From the NCBI GenBank assembly GCA_900473745.1, contig UCMW01000007.1, positions 496,001-560,000 on the forward strand: a stretch of DNA of 64,000 nucleotides, in the 5' to 3' direction. The stretch's first letter is position 1; every line of letters starts with the position of its first letter. This stretch comes from Hyphomicrobiales bacterium. Lineage in GTDB: Bacteria > Pseudomonadota > Alphaproteobacteria > Rhizobiales > Rhizobiaceae. Below, piece by piece: positions 28,733 through 38,154 of this stretch. The notes beneath the pieces are model-generated. The model had not been told where the DNA came from, ran no database searches, and saw only the letters and a list, made by a program, of their open reading frames with translations. The translations under genes were made by a program, and so were the position numbers.

Positions 28733-29743
28733 ATGTTTACCTTCACCGTCCGGCGACTGCTGTTCGCAGTCCCGACGCTACTGGCCATCAGTTTCATCAT
28801 TTTTGCCCTGCTCGACCTCTCCCCGGGCGATCCCTTAAGCGACCTGCCGCTGACCATTCCGCCGGAAGTGCGCCAGCAGATCCGCGACGCGATGGGTCTC
28901 GATCAGCCCTTCCTGATCCGCTACATGAAATGGCTGCAGCAGTTCTTCATCAATGAACCGCTGAACATCTTCGAACAGATCACCGGTCTCACCGTCGGCT
29001 CGGGCGAACGCATGCGGGTTTTGTCCTGGGCGACTCGCAGCCCCGTGGTTGACCTGATCGTCCAGCGCCTGCCGCAGACGCTCTGGGTCGTCGGCCTCTC
29101 CTATCTCTTCGGCGTTTTGATCGCGATCCCGATCGGCGTCATCTCCGCCTATCGCCAGTATTCCTGGTTCGACCAGATCGGCACCTTCGTCTCGATGGTC
29201 GGCTATTCCGTGCCCACCTTCTTCACCGGCGTCCTGCTGATCGTCATCTTCTCCTCCTGGCTGCAGTGGTTCCCGTCGATCTACGACACCACCCTAGTGG
29301 TCGACAGCTGGTCGAGTTTCGTGCTCCAGGTGAAGCAGATGTTCCTGCCCGTGCTGGTGCTGACGCTGTTCAACGTCTCGCAGATCAGCCGCTTCGTGCG
29401 CGCCTCCATGCTCGACAACCTGAACATGGATTATGTCCGCACGGCGCGCGCCAAGGGCGTGAAGGAAAAGGTCGTGCTCTTGGTACATGTCCTGCGCAAC
29501 AGCCTGATCCCGGTTGTTACCGTCATCGCGCTTGGTGTGCCCACGATCTTCTCTGGCGCCATCATCACCGAGCAGGTGTTCCGCGTGAACGGCCTCGGTC
29601 AGCTCCTGATCACCGCGATCCAGGGCGCCGATATCCCGCTCGTGCAGACGCTGACCTTCATCTTCGCGATCCTGATCGTGCTCTTCAACCTGATTGCCGA
29701 CGTACTCTACGGCATACTCGATCCGAGGATCCGCTATGAGTGA
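28733..29743 (+). CDS. Peptide ABC transporter permease (DppB-like)
   Basis: A 336-residue permease with the family start MFTFTVRRLLFAVPTLLAIS and a large periplasmic loop after the first membrane segment, then five further segments. DYVRTARAKGVKEKVVLLVH (about residue 230) is the EAA loop and ILDPRIRYE the typical C-terminus. Overlaps the next permease gene by eight bases. Confidence 0.92.
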   Translation: MFTFTVRRLLFAVPTLLAISFIIFALLDLSPGDPLSDLPLTIPPEVRQQIRDAMGLDQPFLIRYMKWLQQFFINEPLNIFEQITGLTVGSGERMRVLSWATRSPVVDLIVQRLPQTLWVVGLSYLFGVLIAIPIGVISAYRQYSWFDQIGTFVSMVGYSVPTFFTGVLLIVIFSSWLQWFPSIYDTTLVVDSWSSFVLQVKQMFLPVLVLTLFNVSQISRFVRASMLDNLNMDYVRTARAKGVKEKVVLLVHVLRNSLIPVVTVIALGVPTIFSGAIITEQVFRVNGLGQLLITAIQGADIPLVQTLTFIFAILIVLFNLIADVLYGILDPRIRYE

Positions 29744-30662
29744 TGCAACAATCGCAACGGCGCCCACGCCACAGACGAGGCTTGAAAGCGGCGCCTTCTG
29801 GCCCATGCTCTGGCGTCAGTTCCGAGCCCACAAGGGTGGCGTCGCCGGCCTGATCGTCTTCGTCTTCATCGTGCTTGCGGTCTTCATCGGGCCCTACATT
29901 CACACGATCGATCCGAACAAGATCGACATCCGTGCCAAGAACCAGGGCCCCTCCCTGCTTCATCCCTTCGGCACCGACAATCTGGGTAAGGACATGCTGG
30001 CCCAGGTCCTGGCCGGCGGGCAGATTTCGCTCGCCGTCGGCATGGCCGCCATGCTGTTGGCGCTCGTGGTGGGAACACTGGTCGGCGTGGTCTCGGGCTA
30101 TTCCCGCAAGCTCGACGGCCCGCTGATGCGTATGACGGACCTCTTCCTGGCGCTGCCGCTATTGCCGATGCTCCTGGTCGTCATCATGCTCTTTCGCGAC
30201 ACGCTGCGCGCCGCCTTCGGCCCGGAAACCGGCATCTTCATCCTGATTGTCTTCATCATCGGCATCACCAGTTGGATGCACACGGCCCGCATCGTCCGCG
30301 GCGACGTGCTTGCGATCAAGAGCCAGGAATTCATCCTGGCCGCCAAATCGAGCGGCATGCGGGAACACCGCATCATCATCAAGCACATCCTGCCCAATGT
30401 GATGTCCTCGATCATGGTCTCGGCAACGCTCGGCATCGCCACCGCCATCATCACCGAATCCGCGCTGTCGTTCCTTGGCCTCGGCTTCCCGCCCGACTTC
30501 CCCACCTGGGGCCGCCTTCTCTTCGACGGCGCCAACTTCCTGCAGATCAACCCGTCTCGCGTCATCTGGCCGGGCCTCGCGATTTCGCTCACGGTGTTGA
30601 GCGTGAATTATATCGGCGATGCGATCCGCGATGCACTGGATCCGAAGGCGTTGAAGCATTGA
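29736..30662 (+). CDS. Peptide ABC transporter permease (DppC-like)
   Basis: A 308-residue permease starting within the previous gene. The N-terminal DppC/OppC domain is followed by HPFGTDNLGKDMLAQVLAGG and the EAA loop (EFILAAKSSGMREHRII); YIGDAIRDALDPKA is the family C-terminus. With the DppB-like subunit it forms the import channel powered by the double ATPase encoded divergently at 23587-25422. Confidence 0.92.
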   Translation: MSDATIATAPTPQTRLESGAFWPMLWRQFRAHKGGVAGLIVFVFIVLAVFIGPYIHTIDPNKIDIRAKNQGPSLLHPFGTDNLGKDMLAQVLAGGQISLAVGMAAMLLALVVGTLVGVVSGYSRKLDGPLMRMTDLFLALPLLPMLLVVIMLFRDTLRAAFGPETGIFILIVFIIGITSWMHTARIVRGDVLAIKSQEFILAAKSSGMREHRIIIKHILPNVMSSIMVSATLGIATAIITESALSFLGLGFPPDFPTWGRLLFDGANFLQINPSRVIWPGLAISLTVLSVNYIGDAIRDALDPKALKH

Positions 30663-30670
30663 TGAACGAA

Positions 30671-30697
30671 AGGCGGGCGTACTAGCGCCCGCCTGGT
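30671..30697. terminator. Bidirectional hairpin terminator
   Basis: GGCGGGCG at 30672-30679 and CGCCCGCC at 30686-30693 form an 8-bp GC stem, flanked by A-rich sequence on the left and TGGTTTG on the right. It separates the convergent dppC-like and PAP2 genes and overlaps the stop of the latter. Confidence 0.65.
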
Positions 30698-31449
30698 TTG
30701 CCCAGCAACCACCGTGCCGCAAACCAGCTGCCACACGCCCACACCGTGCCGGCCGCCCAGCCGCCGAGCACATCGGTCGGATAGTGGACGCCGAGATAGA
30801 TCCGGCTGAGGCCGATGATCAACGTCAGCACTATGGCGACCAGCGGAAAGAAATAGCGGAGCGAAGGCTGCTCCTCGATGCGTGAGAGCATGGCACCGAG
30901 CGTCAGGTAGGTGATGGCCGACAACATGGCATGGCCGCTCGGGAAACTCATGTCGGTCACCTCGACCAGATGCTGAACCACTTCCGGTCGCGGCCTGGCG
31001 ATGCCGAGCTTCATCGCACTGCTGAGACCCCAGCCGCCGAGGATCGAGACGGTGACGAAGGCGGCGGTCCGGAACTTGCGGCGCAGCGCGAGATAAACAA
31101 CGACAAGCGTGACGATCAGCGTCAGCACGGTGACGCCGCCGAGCGCCGTGATATCCACCATCATCTTGGTGAGCCAGGAAGGGCCGACCGGCATGGCCGG
31201 ATCGGCGGCATCGCGCAGCATCAGAAGCACACCCTCATCAAAGGCCCGCGTCTCGCCTTCCAGCACCTCACCCGTCAGCTCGAATAGGAAGTAGGTGACG
31301 AGCGCCGCCACCAGTGCCGTCAGCCAGACACGCCGTTCAGCGGCCGAGACGAAACGGGAAAGGCGATGCTTGAAGGGCTTGATGGGGCGGAGGAACCGCT
31401 TGTAGGCTTGCTCGGTCAAAGATGAAGTCTTTCGCTGATGGGTGGACAT
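30682..31449 (-). CDS. PAP2-family membrane phosphatase
   Basis: A 255-residue integral membrane protein with the three acid phosphatase motifs: KLGIARPRP, PSGHAMLS and SRIYLGVHYPTDVLGG. About five or six membrane segments surround them. Enzymes of this type dephosphorylate lipid phosphates such as phosphatidic acid, phosphatidylglycerol phosphate or undecaprenyl pyrophosphate on the outer face of the membrane. The start at 31449 is tentative; an in-frame ATG at 31503 would add 18 residues. Confidence 0.88.
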   Translation of the reverse strand: MSTHQRKTSSLTEQAYKRFLRPIKPFKHRLSRFVSAAERRVWLTALVAALVTYFLFELTGEVLEGETRAFDEGVLLMLRDAADPAMPVGPSWLTKMMVDITALGGVTVLTLIVTLVVVYLALRRKFRTAAFVTVSILGGWGLSSAMKLGIARPRPEVVQHLVEVTDMSFPSGHAMLSAITYLTLGAMLSRIEEQPSLRYFFPLVAIVLTLIIGLSRIYLGVHYPTDVLGGWAAGTVWACGSWFAARWLLGKPGGR

Positions 31450-31740
31450 GGATTGCGGTGGCGCAACGAGGACGGGGCATGCGTTCGACGTGCTTGGGCC
31501 CATGTTACGCCTCAGAGGCCATCTTCCACATCCATATTGCGTTAAAGTTGGAATGCACCTGAAAAGTTGCATCCTGCCGGATGTTCGACATCGAAATTGA
31601 CGGAGCACCTGGCGGCACAGCCGTGATCATGGCCGCGTCCCCGGGTGAACTCGCCGGCAGGTTTCATCCGGGCGCCGTCATTCTGCTTGCCATACCCTGC
31701 GCTCGCGGCCACTTTCCGTAACCAGATACGGAGACGCCGC

Positions 31741-32739
31741 ATGCCCAATGGCCCCCTCAACCTCCTGACCGACATCGACGGCCTCTCCGTTGGCCATGCC
31801 ACGGATCTGGCCCTCGGCTCGGGTGTGACCGTCATCCTCTTCGACGCACCGGCGACCGCCTCCGGCACGGTGCTCGGCGGCGCGCCGGGGGGACGCGACG
31901 TGACTCTCCTCGATCCTTCAATGACGGTCCAACAGGTCGATGCCTTCGTGCTCTCGGGCGGCTCGGCCTTCGGACTCGATGCAGCAGGCGGGGTACAGTC
32001 GGGCTTGCGCGCCGCCGGTCGCGGCTTTGCCGTCGGGTCGGTGCGCGTGCCGATCGTGCCGCAGGCGATCCTGATGGATCTCCTGAACGGCGGGGACAAG
32101 GACTGGGGTCTGCATGCGCCCTATCGCGACCTCGGCTACGAGGCCTATCAAAGCGCTGCCAAAGGCGCCTTCCCGCTCGGTACGGTCGGCGCGGGAACGG
32201 GTGCCACGACGGCCAATTTCAAGGGCGGCCTCGGGTCCGCCAGCGCCGTCTCGTCTGCAGGCCACACGATCGCAGCAATCGTTGCCGTAAATGCCATGGG
32301 CTCGGTGGTTGTAGCCGATGGCCCACAGTTCTGGGCGGCCCCCTTCGAGGAGGGACAGGAATTCGGCGGGTTGGGTCAGCCGAGCCATGTGAGCGCCGAC
32401 GATCGGGCCATGCGCATCAAGGGTCTGCGCCTGACGGCGACAACCATCGGTGCGGTGGTGACCGATTGCACACTCTCCAAAGCCGAACTCCACCGCCTGT
32501 CTATATCAGCCCATGATGGCCTCGCCCGCGCAGTGCTGCCGGCCCATCTGCCGTTCGACGGCGACACGATGTTTTCAGCTTCCACGGGCAAACGCGAGAG
32601 CAATGGTGCCGCCGACCTGCTGGAACTCGGCCACCTGGCGACCCTGGTGACGGCACGAGCGATTGCGCGCGGGGTATTTGAGGCAGTGGCGCTGCCTTAC
32701 CCGAATGCGCTGCCGGCCTGGCGGGATCGATGGGGGTGA
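31741..32739 (+). CDS. P1 family peptidase (DmpA/BapA-like)
   Basis: A 332-residue member of the S58/DmpA family of self-processing aminopeptidases: LLTDIDGLSVGHATD at the N-terminus, FVLSGGSAFGLDAAGGV near residue 70, GTVGAGTGATT near residue 145, and TATTIGAVVTD near residue 240, the region that carries the nucleophile in relatives. Family members cut D- or beta-aminoacyl peptides and amides. ATG 31741 is preceded by GGAG. The substrate cannot be deduced, but many amide hydrolases occur nearby. Confidence 0.85.
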   Translation: MPNGPLNLLTDIDGLSVGHATDLALGSGVTVILFDAPATASGTVLGGAPGGRDVTLLDPSMTVQQVDAFVLSGGSAFGLDAAGGVQSGLRAAGRGFAVGSVRVPIVPQAILMDLLNGGDKDWGLHAPYRDLGYEAYQSAAKGAFPLGTVGAGTGATTANFKGGLGSASAVSSAGHTIAAIVAVNAMGSVVVADGPQFWAAPFEEGQEFGGLGQPSHVSADDRAMRIKGLRLTATTIGAVVTDCTLSKAELHRLSISAHDGLARAVLPAHLPFDGDTMFSASTGKRESNGAADLLELGHLATLVTARAIARGVFEAVALPYPNALPAWRDRWG

Positions 32740-32748
32740 TATCTTCTG

Positions 32749-32952
32749 CCTAGGAATACCCCCTCTGCCCTGCCGGGCACCTCCCACACACGGGGGGAGA
32801 GCGGATCGCGGCAATGGCGCAGCATCTCGGAAGCGTCGAGAGTCCGAACCCTTGCTCACGAGTGTGGCTGGCAGAGCGGCCAGTGGCCACTCTCCCCCCG
32901 TGTGGGGGAGAGGTCGGCATAGCCGACAGAGGGGGTACCTCGGGGCACTAGG
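32749..32952. repeat. Large imperfect palindromic intergenic element
   Basis: The two halves are inverted copies: TACCCCCTCTG near 32757 matches CAGAGGGGGTA near 32927, and CACACGGGGGGAGAG near 32787 matches CTCTCCCCCCGTGTG near 32890. Arms are about 60-70 bases with a central loop of about 65 bases. It shares the CTCCCC/GGGGAG core and nested layout of the element at 5229-5402. The rest of the 32740-33114 gap holds no gene; GGGGGAGGA at 33097-33105 lies a little far upstream of the next start. Confidence 0.82.
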
Positions 32953-33114
32953 TGACCTAATCTCTACCGCCCCCCAAGACTTTCGTCCTATCTTCCCTTG
33001 ACCCAAGTCAAGGACAGCCCACCCTCATCCCTGGAGATTGCCCACCAAGGTTGGTCACGCCTTTGACGCAGACCCACCGCAGACTGCCACGGATCGGGGG
33101 AGGACGGTTCGACA

Positions 33115-34497
33115 ATGGAAGATGAAAGCGACATGGAAAGACCAGTCCTCACCAACCGCACCTTCGACGAGCTGAAGCTCGGCGATGCGGCGAGCCTCAC
33201 ACGCATCATCGGCCCTGACGACATCGAGCTGTTTGCGGCGCTGTCGGGCGACAACAATCCGGTGCCGCTCGGCCAGTCCCTGATCCCGGCTGGCATGATC
33301 TCGGCGGTCCTCGACACCCGCCTGCCCGGCCCTGGCACTGTCTATCTCGGCCAGGACCTGGAATTCTGGAAGGACATCGCAACCGGCGACCGGATCACCG
33401 CGACGGTCACGCTGATGACGAAGGAAAGCGACGGCCGCTCGCTGATCTTCGACACCCGCTGCGTGAACCAGCTTGGCGAGCCAGTGCTAGCCGGTCGCGC
33501 CCGCGTGCGCGCGCCGGAGACCCGCGTCAGCTGGTCGGAAAATGCCGCCCCCGGCGTCTCGCTGCAGCGCCACGACCGCTTCGACGCAATCGTTGCCGAA
33601 GCCCGCAGCCTGCCGATGGTAAAGACCGCCCTCGTCCACCCCTGCTCGCCGGAAGCGATCGAAGGTGCCGTGGAAATCCGCGACGAGGGCCTGCTCGACC
33701 CGATCCTGATCGGGCCAGAAGCCAAGATCCGTGCAGCGGCCGAACTGGCCGGCATATCCATCGACGGCTTCGAGATCTTGAATACCGAACACAGCCATGC
33801 GGCAGCGGCCCTTGCCGTCGAGCTTGCGGTTGCCGGCAAGGTCGGCTCGGTGATGAAGGGCAGCCTGCATTCCGATGAACTGCTGGGCGCCATCGTCGGC
33901 AGCGGCTCGGGCCTGCGCACAGAACGCCGCGTCAGCCATGTCTATGTCATGGATGTGCCGGCCTATTCCAAGCTGCTGATCGTCACCGATGCGGCGATCA
34001 ACATTGCCCCCACCCTTGAGCACAAGCGCGACATCTGCCAGAACGCGGTGGACCTCATGCATATGCTGGGTGTGCCGGAACCCAAGGTGGTGGTGCTCGC
34101 CGCCGTCGAGACGGTCAATGACAAGATGCCGGCGACGCTGGAGGCAGCGGCGCTGACCGTCATGGCGGCGCGCGGCCAGATCAGGGGCGCCAAGGTCGAT
34201 GGCCCGCTCGCCTTCGACAATGCGATCAGCATGGAGGCCGCCCGCACCAAGGGCATCGTCTCGCCCGTGGCAGGCGATGCCGACATCCTGCTGGTACCAG
34301 ATCTCGAAGCCGGCAACATGCTCGCCAAGCAGCTGCTTTATTTCGCCAATGCCGATGCCGCAGGGCTGGTGCTCGGCGCCCGCGTGCCGATCATTTTGAC
34401 AAGCCGCTCGGACAGTCTGCGGGTACGCATCGCCTCGGCCGCTCTGGCGAAACTCGTGGCTGCGAAGCGTGCGGTAGCCCTGGGTAGGAAAGCATGA
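33115..34497 (+). CDS. Phosphate acetyltransferase with degenerate MaoC-like N-terminal domain
   Basis: A 460-residue protein of the class usually annotated as bifunctional enoyl-CoA hydratase/phosphate acetyltransferase. The C-terminal part (from about residue 150) is a Pta/butyryltransferase domain: ALVHPCSPEAIEGAVE, GSVMKGSLHSDELLGAIV, SHVYVMDVPAYSKLL. The N-terminal MaoC hot-dog domain reads LSGDNNPVPLGQSLIPAGMI; the family normally has SGDxNPxH followed by about 20 more residues before the HGM motif, so the catalytic His and its segment are missing. The acetyl-phosphate forming activity feeds acetate kinase, whose gene overlaps by four bases. Confidence 0.85.
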   Translation: MEDESDMERPVLTNRTFDELKLGDAASLTRIIGPDDIELFAALSGDNNPVPLGQSLIPAGMISAVLDTRLPGPGTVYLGQDLEFWKDIATGDRITATVTLMTKESDGRSLIFDTRCVNQLGEPVLAGRARVRAPETRVSWSENAAPGVSLQRHDRFDAIVAEARSLPMVKTALVHPCSPEAIEGAVEIRDEGLLDPILIGPEAKIRAAAELAGISIDGFEILNTEHSHAAAALAVELAVAGKVGSVMKGSLHSDELLGAIVGSGSGLRTERRVSHVYVMDVPAYSKLLIVTDAAINIAPTLEHKRDICQNAVDLMHMLGVPEPKVVVLAAVETVNDKMPATLEAAALTVMAARGQIRGAKVDGPLAFDNAISMEAARTKGIVSPVAGDADILLVPDLEAGNMLAKQLLYFANADAAGLVLGARVPIILTSRSDSLRVRIASAALAKLVAAKRAVALGRKA

Positions 34498-35669
34498 GCC
34501 AGAAACTGCTGCTGACCTTCAATGCCGGCTCTTCCACGGTGAAGATCGGCATTTTCGCCCGCGAGGCGGATGGAGCAAAACGGATCGGCAAAGGCGTCCT
34601 CGACTTCCGTGCCGAGCCGCTGACCTTTCATCTCATCGCGGGACCCCAGGTTTTTGACGTGCCCCTGGTGGCAAAGACCGACGACCTGCTGCACGACGTT
34701 CTCGAAGAGGTCTTTGACTGGCTGTCCGCGCATTACAACCTCGACGCCGTCTCGGCCGTGGGCCACCGCGTGGTGCATGGCGGCGATCTCTTTACGGATG
34801 CGGTCAAAGTCGATGACACCAGCCTCGCCGGCATCGAGAGCCTGGTGACGCTGGCACCGCTTCACCAGCCGCAGAATCTCCGCCTCATCCGCGCGATCGC
34901 CGAGCTGAAACCCGGCCTGCCCCAGACCGCGTCCTTCGACACCGCCTTCCACCGCACGCAAGCCGATGTCATCAGGCGCTTCGCCATCCCGCGCGAATGG
35001 TTCGACAAAGGTGTCAAGCGCTACGGCTTTCACGGCCTCTCCTATGCCTATGTCGCGGGTGCACTGAAGACGCTTGAGCCGGAGACCGCCGGCGGCCGCG
35101 CCGTCGTCGCCCATCTTGGCTCCGGTGCCAGCCTCTGCGCGCTGGATAATGGCGTCAGCCGCGACACCTCAATGGGTTTTTCCACCATCGACGGCGTGCC
35201 CATGGCGACCCGCTCGGGCGCGATCGATCCAGGCGTGCTGTTTCACCTGATCGACGCCCATGGGCTGAGCGTCAAACAGGTCGAGGAAATGATCTACAAG
35301 CAGTCCGGCCTGCTCGGCCTCTCAGGCATCAGCGCTGACAGCCGGGAACTGCTGGAGACCCCGTCAAAGGAAGCCTGCGAGGCGCTCGATGTCTTCACCT
35401 TCCGCATCGCAGGCGAAGTGGCGCGGCTCTCAGCGACGCTCGGCGGCTTGGACACGCTGGTCTTCACCGCCGGCATCGGCCAGAACCAGCCGGCAATCCG
35501 CCGATCGGTGATCGAGCGACTGCGCTTCCTCGGCCTCCTCCTCGACTGCGAGGCAAACGACCGCAACGAAGCCCTGATCTCGCGAGAGGAAAGCTGCGTG
35601 AAGGTCCGGGTGATTGCGACAGACGAGGAACAGGTGATTGCCGATGATTGCCGGAGACTGATCGGCTGA
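34494..35669 (+). CDS. ackA: Acetate kinase
   Basis: A 391-residue acetokinase: LLTFNAGSSTVKIGIF (phosphate-binding start), GHRVVHGGDLFTD, HLGSGASLCALDNG and FTAGIGQNQPAIR are all conserved. It interconverts acetyl phosphate and acetate with ATP formation. Translational coupling to the Pta-like gene gives the usual Pta-AckA pair. Confidence 0.94.
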   Translation: MSQKLLLTFNAGSSTVKIGIFAREADGAKRIGKGVLDFRAEPLTFHLIAGPQVFDVPLVAKTDDLLHDVLEEVFDWLSAHYNLDAVSAVGHRVVHGGDLFTDAVKVDDTSLAGIESLVTLAPLHQPQNLRLIRAIAELKPGLPQTASFDTAFHRTQADVIRRFAIPREWFDKGVKRYGFHGLSYAYVAGALKTLEPETAGGRAVVAHLGSGASLCALDNGVSRDTSMGFSTIDGVPMATRSGAIDPGVLFHLIDAHGLSVKQVEEMIYKQSGLLGLSGISADSRELLETPSKEACEALDVFTFRIAGEVARLSATLGGLDTLVFTAGIGQNQPAIRRSVIERLRFLGLLLDCEANDRNEALISREESCVKVRVIATDEEQVIADDCRRLIG

Positions 35670-35749
35670 GAAGATCCGCCACTTCTGACACCAAAGCGTC
35701 ATGAAACGCGCCTAGAGACGCTTCGACCAGAGCGGAAGGAGATGCGGCC

Positions 35750-36943
35750 ATGTTGAGACAGACGGATGCCAAGGGTGAAGCCCTTGATGCGGGGCGCGGC
35801 GAGGTCCTCATCCTCTCCAACGCCCGCGTCGTGACGCCGGGTCATGTCCTGCACGGCTCGGTCGTGGTCGAGGACGGCCGGATCGTCGAGATCCACGAGG
35901 GACCCTCGCGCCACGTGCACGCAGTCGACTTCGCCGGCGATTACCTGCTGCCCGGCCTCGTCGATATCCACACCGATCACTTCGAGAAACATCTCTATCC
36001 GCGCGCGCATGTGCGCTGGGATTTTATGCGCGCCGCTTTGGCCCATGATGCCCAGATCATCGGCGGCGGCGTCACCACTGTCTTCGACAGCCTCTGCGTC
36101 GGCGCCACCACGGACAATCCGGAGCGCGCCGAAATCCTGCAGCCGATGATCGAGGCGCTGGAGCAGGCGCAGGCATCCGGCATGCTGCGCGCCGAACACC
36201 TCGTGCACCTGCGCTGCGAACTGACAGATCCGGTGACCCCGCGGCTGACGGCTGACAACATCGACCGCGAGATCGTCCGCGTCATCTCGGTCATGGAGCA
36301 CCTGCCCGGCATCCGCCAGAGCCGCGACGTCGAGGCCTATGTGGCAAGAGCCTGCAAATCGACAGGCGAAAGCCCCGAACTGGTGCGCGAGAAGATCAAG
36401 GTGCTGGTCGCAGACAAGAGCCACATCGCGGCCACGACCCGGCCCGATATCGTAGCCCTAGCCCGGTCGCGGTCGATGCCGCTGATGAGCCACGACGACA
36501 CCGATGTCGCCCATATCGAGGAAGGCGTGGCCGAGGGTGTGTCGATCTCGGAATTCCCCTGCTCGATCGAAGCGGCGGAAGCAGCCCGTGCTGCCGGTAT
36601 GCGCATCGTCGCGGGTGCTCCGAACCTCGTGCGCGGCGGCTCGCAATCCGGCAACATTGCCGTGCGCGACCTGCTGGCAGCAAGGCTCGTCGACATCCTC
36701 GCCTCGGATTACGTCCCGCGCTCCATGCTCGATGCAGCCTTCATGATCTCCGCCGATCCGGGCCTGCACTATGACCTGCCCAGCGCCGTTGCCATGGTCA
36801 CGCGGAGCCCGGCCCTGGCCGGCAACCTTCCAGATCGCGGTGCGATCGAAACAGATCTGAAGGCCGATCTGATCCGCGTCGATCTTCAGGACGGCCACCC
36901 CTTCGTCAAGTCGGCCTGGCGCTCCGGACTTCGCGTCGCCTGA
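35750..36943 (+). CDS. phnM: PhnM-type phosphonate triphosphate diphosphatase
   Basis: A 397-residue amidohydrolase-superfamily protein with the PhnM hallmark DIHTDHFEKHLYPR (residues about 72-85), MSHDDTDVAHIEEG and EFPCSIEAAEAAR. In the C-P lyase pathway PhnM removes pyrophosphate from alpha-D-ribose 1-methylphosphonate 5-triphosphate. AAGGAG precedes the ATG. No other phn gene lies in the window, so either the rest is elsewhere or this paralog has another job. Confidence 0.85.
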   Translation: MLRQTDAKGEALDAGRGEVLILSNARVVTPGHVLHGSVVVEDGRIVEIHEGPSRHVHAVDFAGDYLLPGLVDIHTDHFEKHLYPRAHVRWDFMRAALAHDAQIIGGGVTTVFDSLCVGATTDNPERAEILQPMIEALEQAQASGMLRAEHLVHLRCELTDPVTPRLTADNIDREIVRVISVMEHLPGIRQSRDVEAYVARACKSTGESPELVREKIKVLVADKSHIAATTRPDIVALARSRSMPLMSHDDTDVAHIEEGVAEGVSISEFPCSIEAAEAARAAGMRIVAGAPNLVRGGSQSGNIAVRDLLAARLVDILASDYVPRSMLDAAFMISADPGLHYDLPSAVAMVTRSPALAGNLPDRGAIETDLKADLIRVDLQDGHPFVKSAWRSGLRVA

Positions 36944-36964
36944 GCGGGATAGTTGGCCCGGCGC

Positions 36965-38017
36965 TCACTCGTGCCAGGCGGAGGCCAGAACCCGCAGCCA
37001 GTTCTCCCGGCAGATCTTGTCGAGATCATCGGGGCCATAGCCTCGATCCTTGAGCGCTGTGACAAGACGCTGGTTGCCGGCCGCGTCGCCAATGACGTCG
37101 GGGATCGTCGCTCCGTCGAAATCCGAGCCCAACGCAACGCAGTCGATCCCCATGCGGTCGACGAGATAATCGATATGGCTGACCATGGTCGCAAGCGATG
37201 TGTCGGCATCGTCGCAGCCATCGGGCCTCAGCATGGTAACGGCATAGTTCAGACCGACGAGGCCATGGCTCGCCTTGATCGCATCCATCTGCCGGTCGGT
37301 CAGGTTGCGAGCCACGGGTGTCAGCGCATGCACGTTGGAATGGCTGGCGATCAGCGGCTGGTCGCTGAGCCGCTCGACATCCCAAAAACCTTTCTCGGTG
37401 ATATGGGCGAGATCGATCAGGATACCGAGACGGTTGCAGGCCCGGATCAGATCCTCGCCGGCTTTCGTCAGCCCGGGTCCTGTGTCGGGCGAACTCGGAT
37501 AGGCGAAGGGCACGCCATGGCCGAAGATGTTGTGGCGGCTCCAGACGGGCCCGAGCGAACGAAGTCCGGCGGCATGGAACACATCGAGTGTTTCGAGATC
37601 GGCGTCGATCGCCTCGCAGCCTTCCATATGCAGTACGGCTGCGAAGACGCCATCCGCCATCGCCTGGCGGATCTCCGAAGTCGTTCGACACAGCCGCCAG
37701 CTGCCGTCCTGATCGAGCCGATGCGCAATCGCGGCCATCTGCAGCGCGATGTCGAGCGAAGAGGCCCGTTCGAGCGGCGGATCGAGCGGTGTCGCATAAT
37801 GCCCGTTCGCATCCGGCTCACGCAGGGTAAAGTCGTGCGGCGACGGGATGTATATGGCACAGAGGCCGCCTGCGAGCCCGCCGCGTTTGGCGCGCGGCGC
37901 ATCGATGTGGCCAGCGCTGGTCCCGTTTCGGAATTCGGCCACAGGATTGCGGCCCTCGTTGCGACTGCGCCAGAGGCGGAGGAGAACGTCATTATGGCCG
38001 TCGAAAACGAGGTTCAT
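36965..38017 (-). CDS. M19 family (renal) dipeptidase
   Basis: A 350-residue dizinc peptidase: FDGHNDVLLRL at the N-terminus binds metal, HMEGCEAIDAD carries the bridging Glu near residue 130, and LIASHSNVHAL and ALGSDFDGAT give the remaining conserved positions. It cleaves dipeptides, including some with D-residues. No signal peptide, so cytoplasmic action on imported peptides is likely. It is convergent with phnM and about 137 bases downstream of the amidase gene on the same strand. Confidence 0.9.
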   Translation of the reverse strand: MNLVFDGHNDVLLRLWRSRNEGRNPVAEFRNGTSAGHIDAPRAKRGGLAGGLCAIYIPSPHDFTLREPDANGHYATPLDPPLERASSLDIALQMAAIAHRLDQDGSWRLCRTTSEIRQAMADGVFAAVLHMEGCEAIDADLETLDVFHAAGLRSLGPVWSRHNIFGHGVPFAYPSSPDTGPGLTKAGEDLIRACNRLGILIDLAHITEKGFWDVERLSDQPLIASHSNVHALTPVARNLTDRQMDAIKASHGLVGLNYAVTMLRPDGCDDADTSLATMVSHIDYLVDRMGIDCVALGSDFDGATIPDVIGDAAGNQRLVTALKDRGYGPDDLDKICRENWLRVLASAWHE

Positions 38018-38154
38018 GAAGGCAAATCCAGAGATGGGATCCCGGCGGCAAGGCCAGACGGGACGAAATGGCGGGGCGTCGATGCGAAACTGTTTCGGAA
38101 CCGTTGGACGAAATCATGTCACGCTTCAACCCGGGCAGCGATTTATAGTGGACT

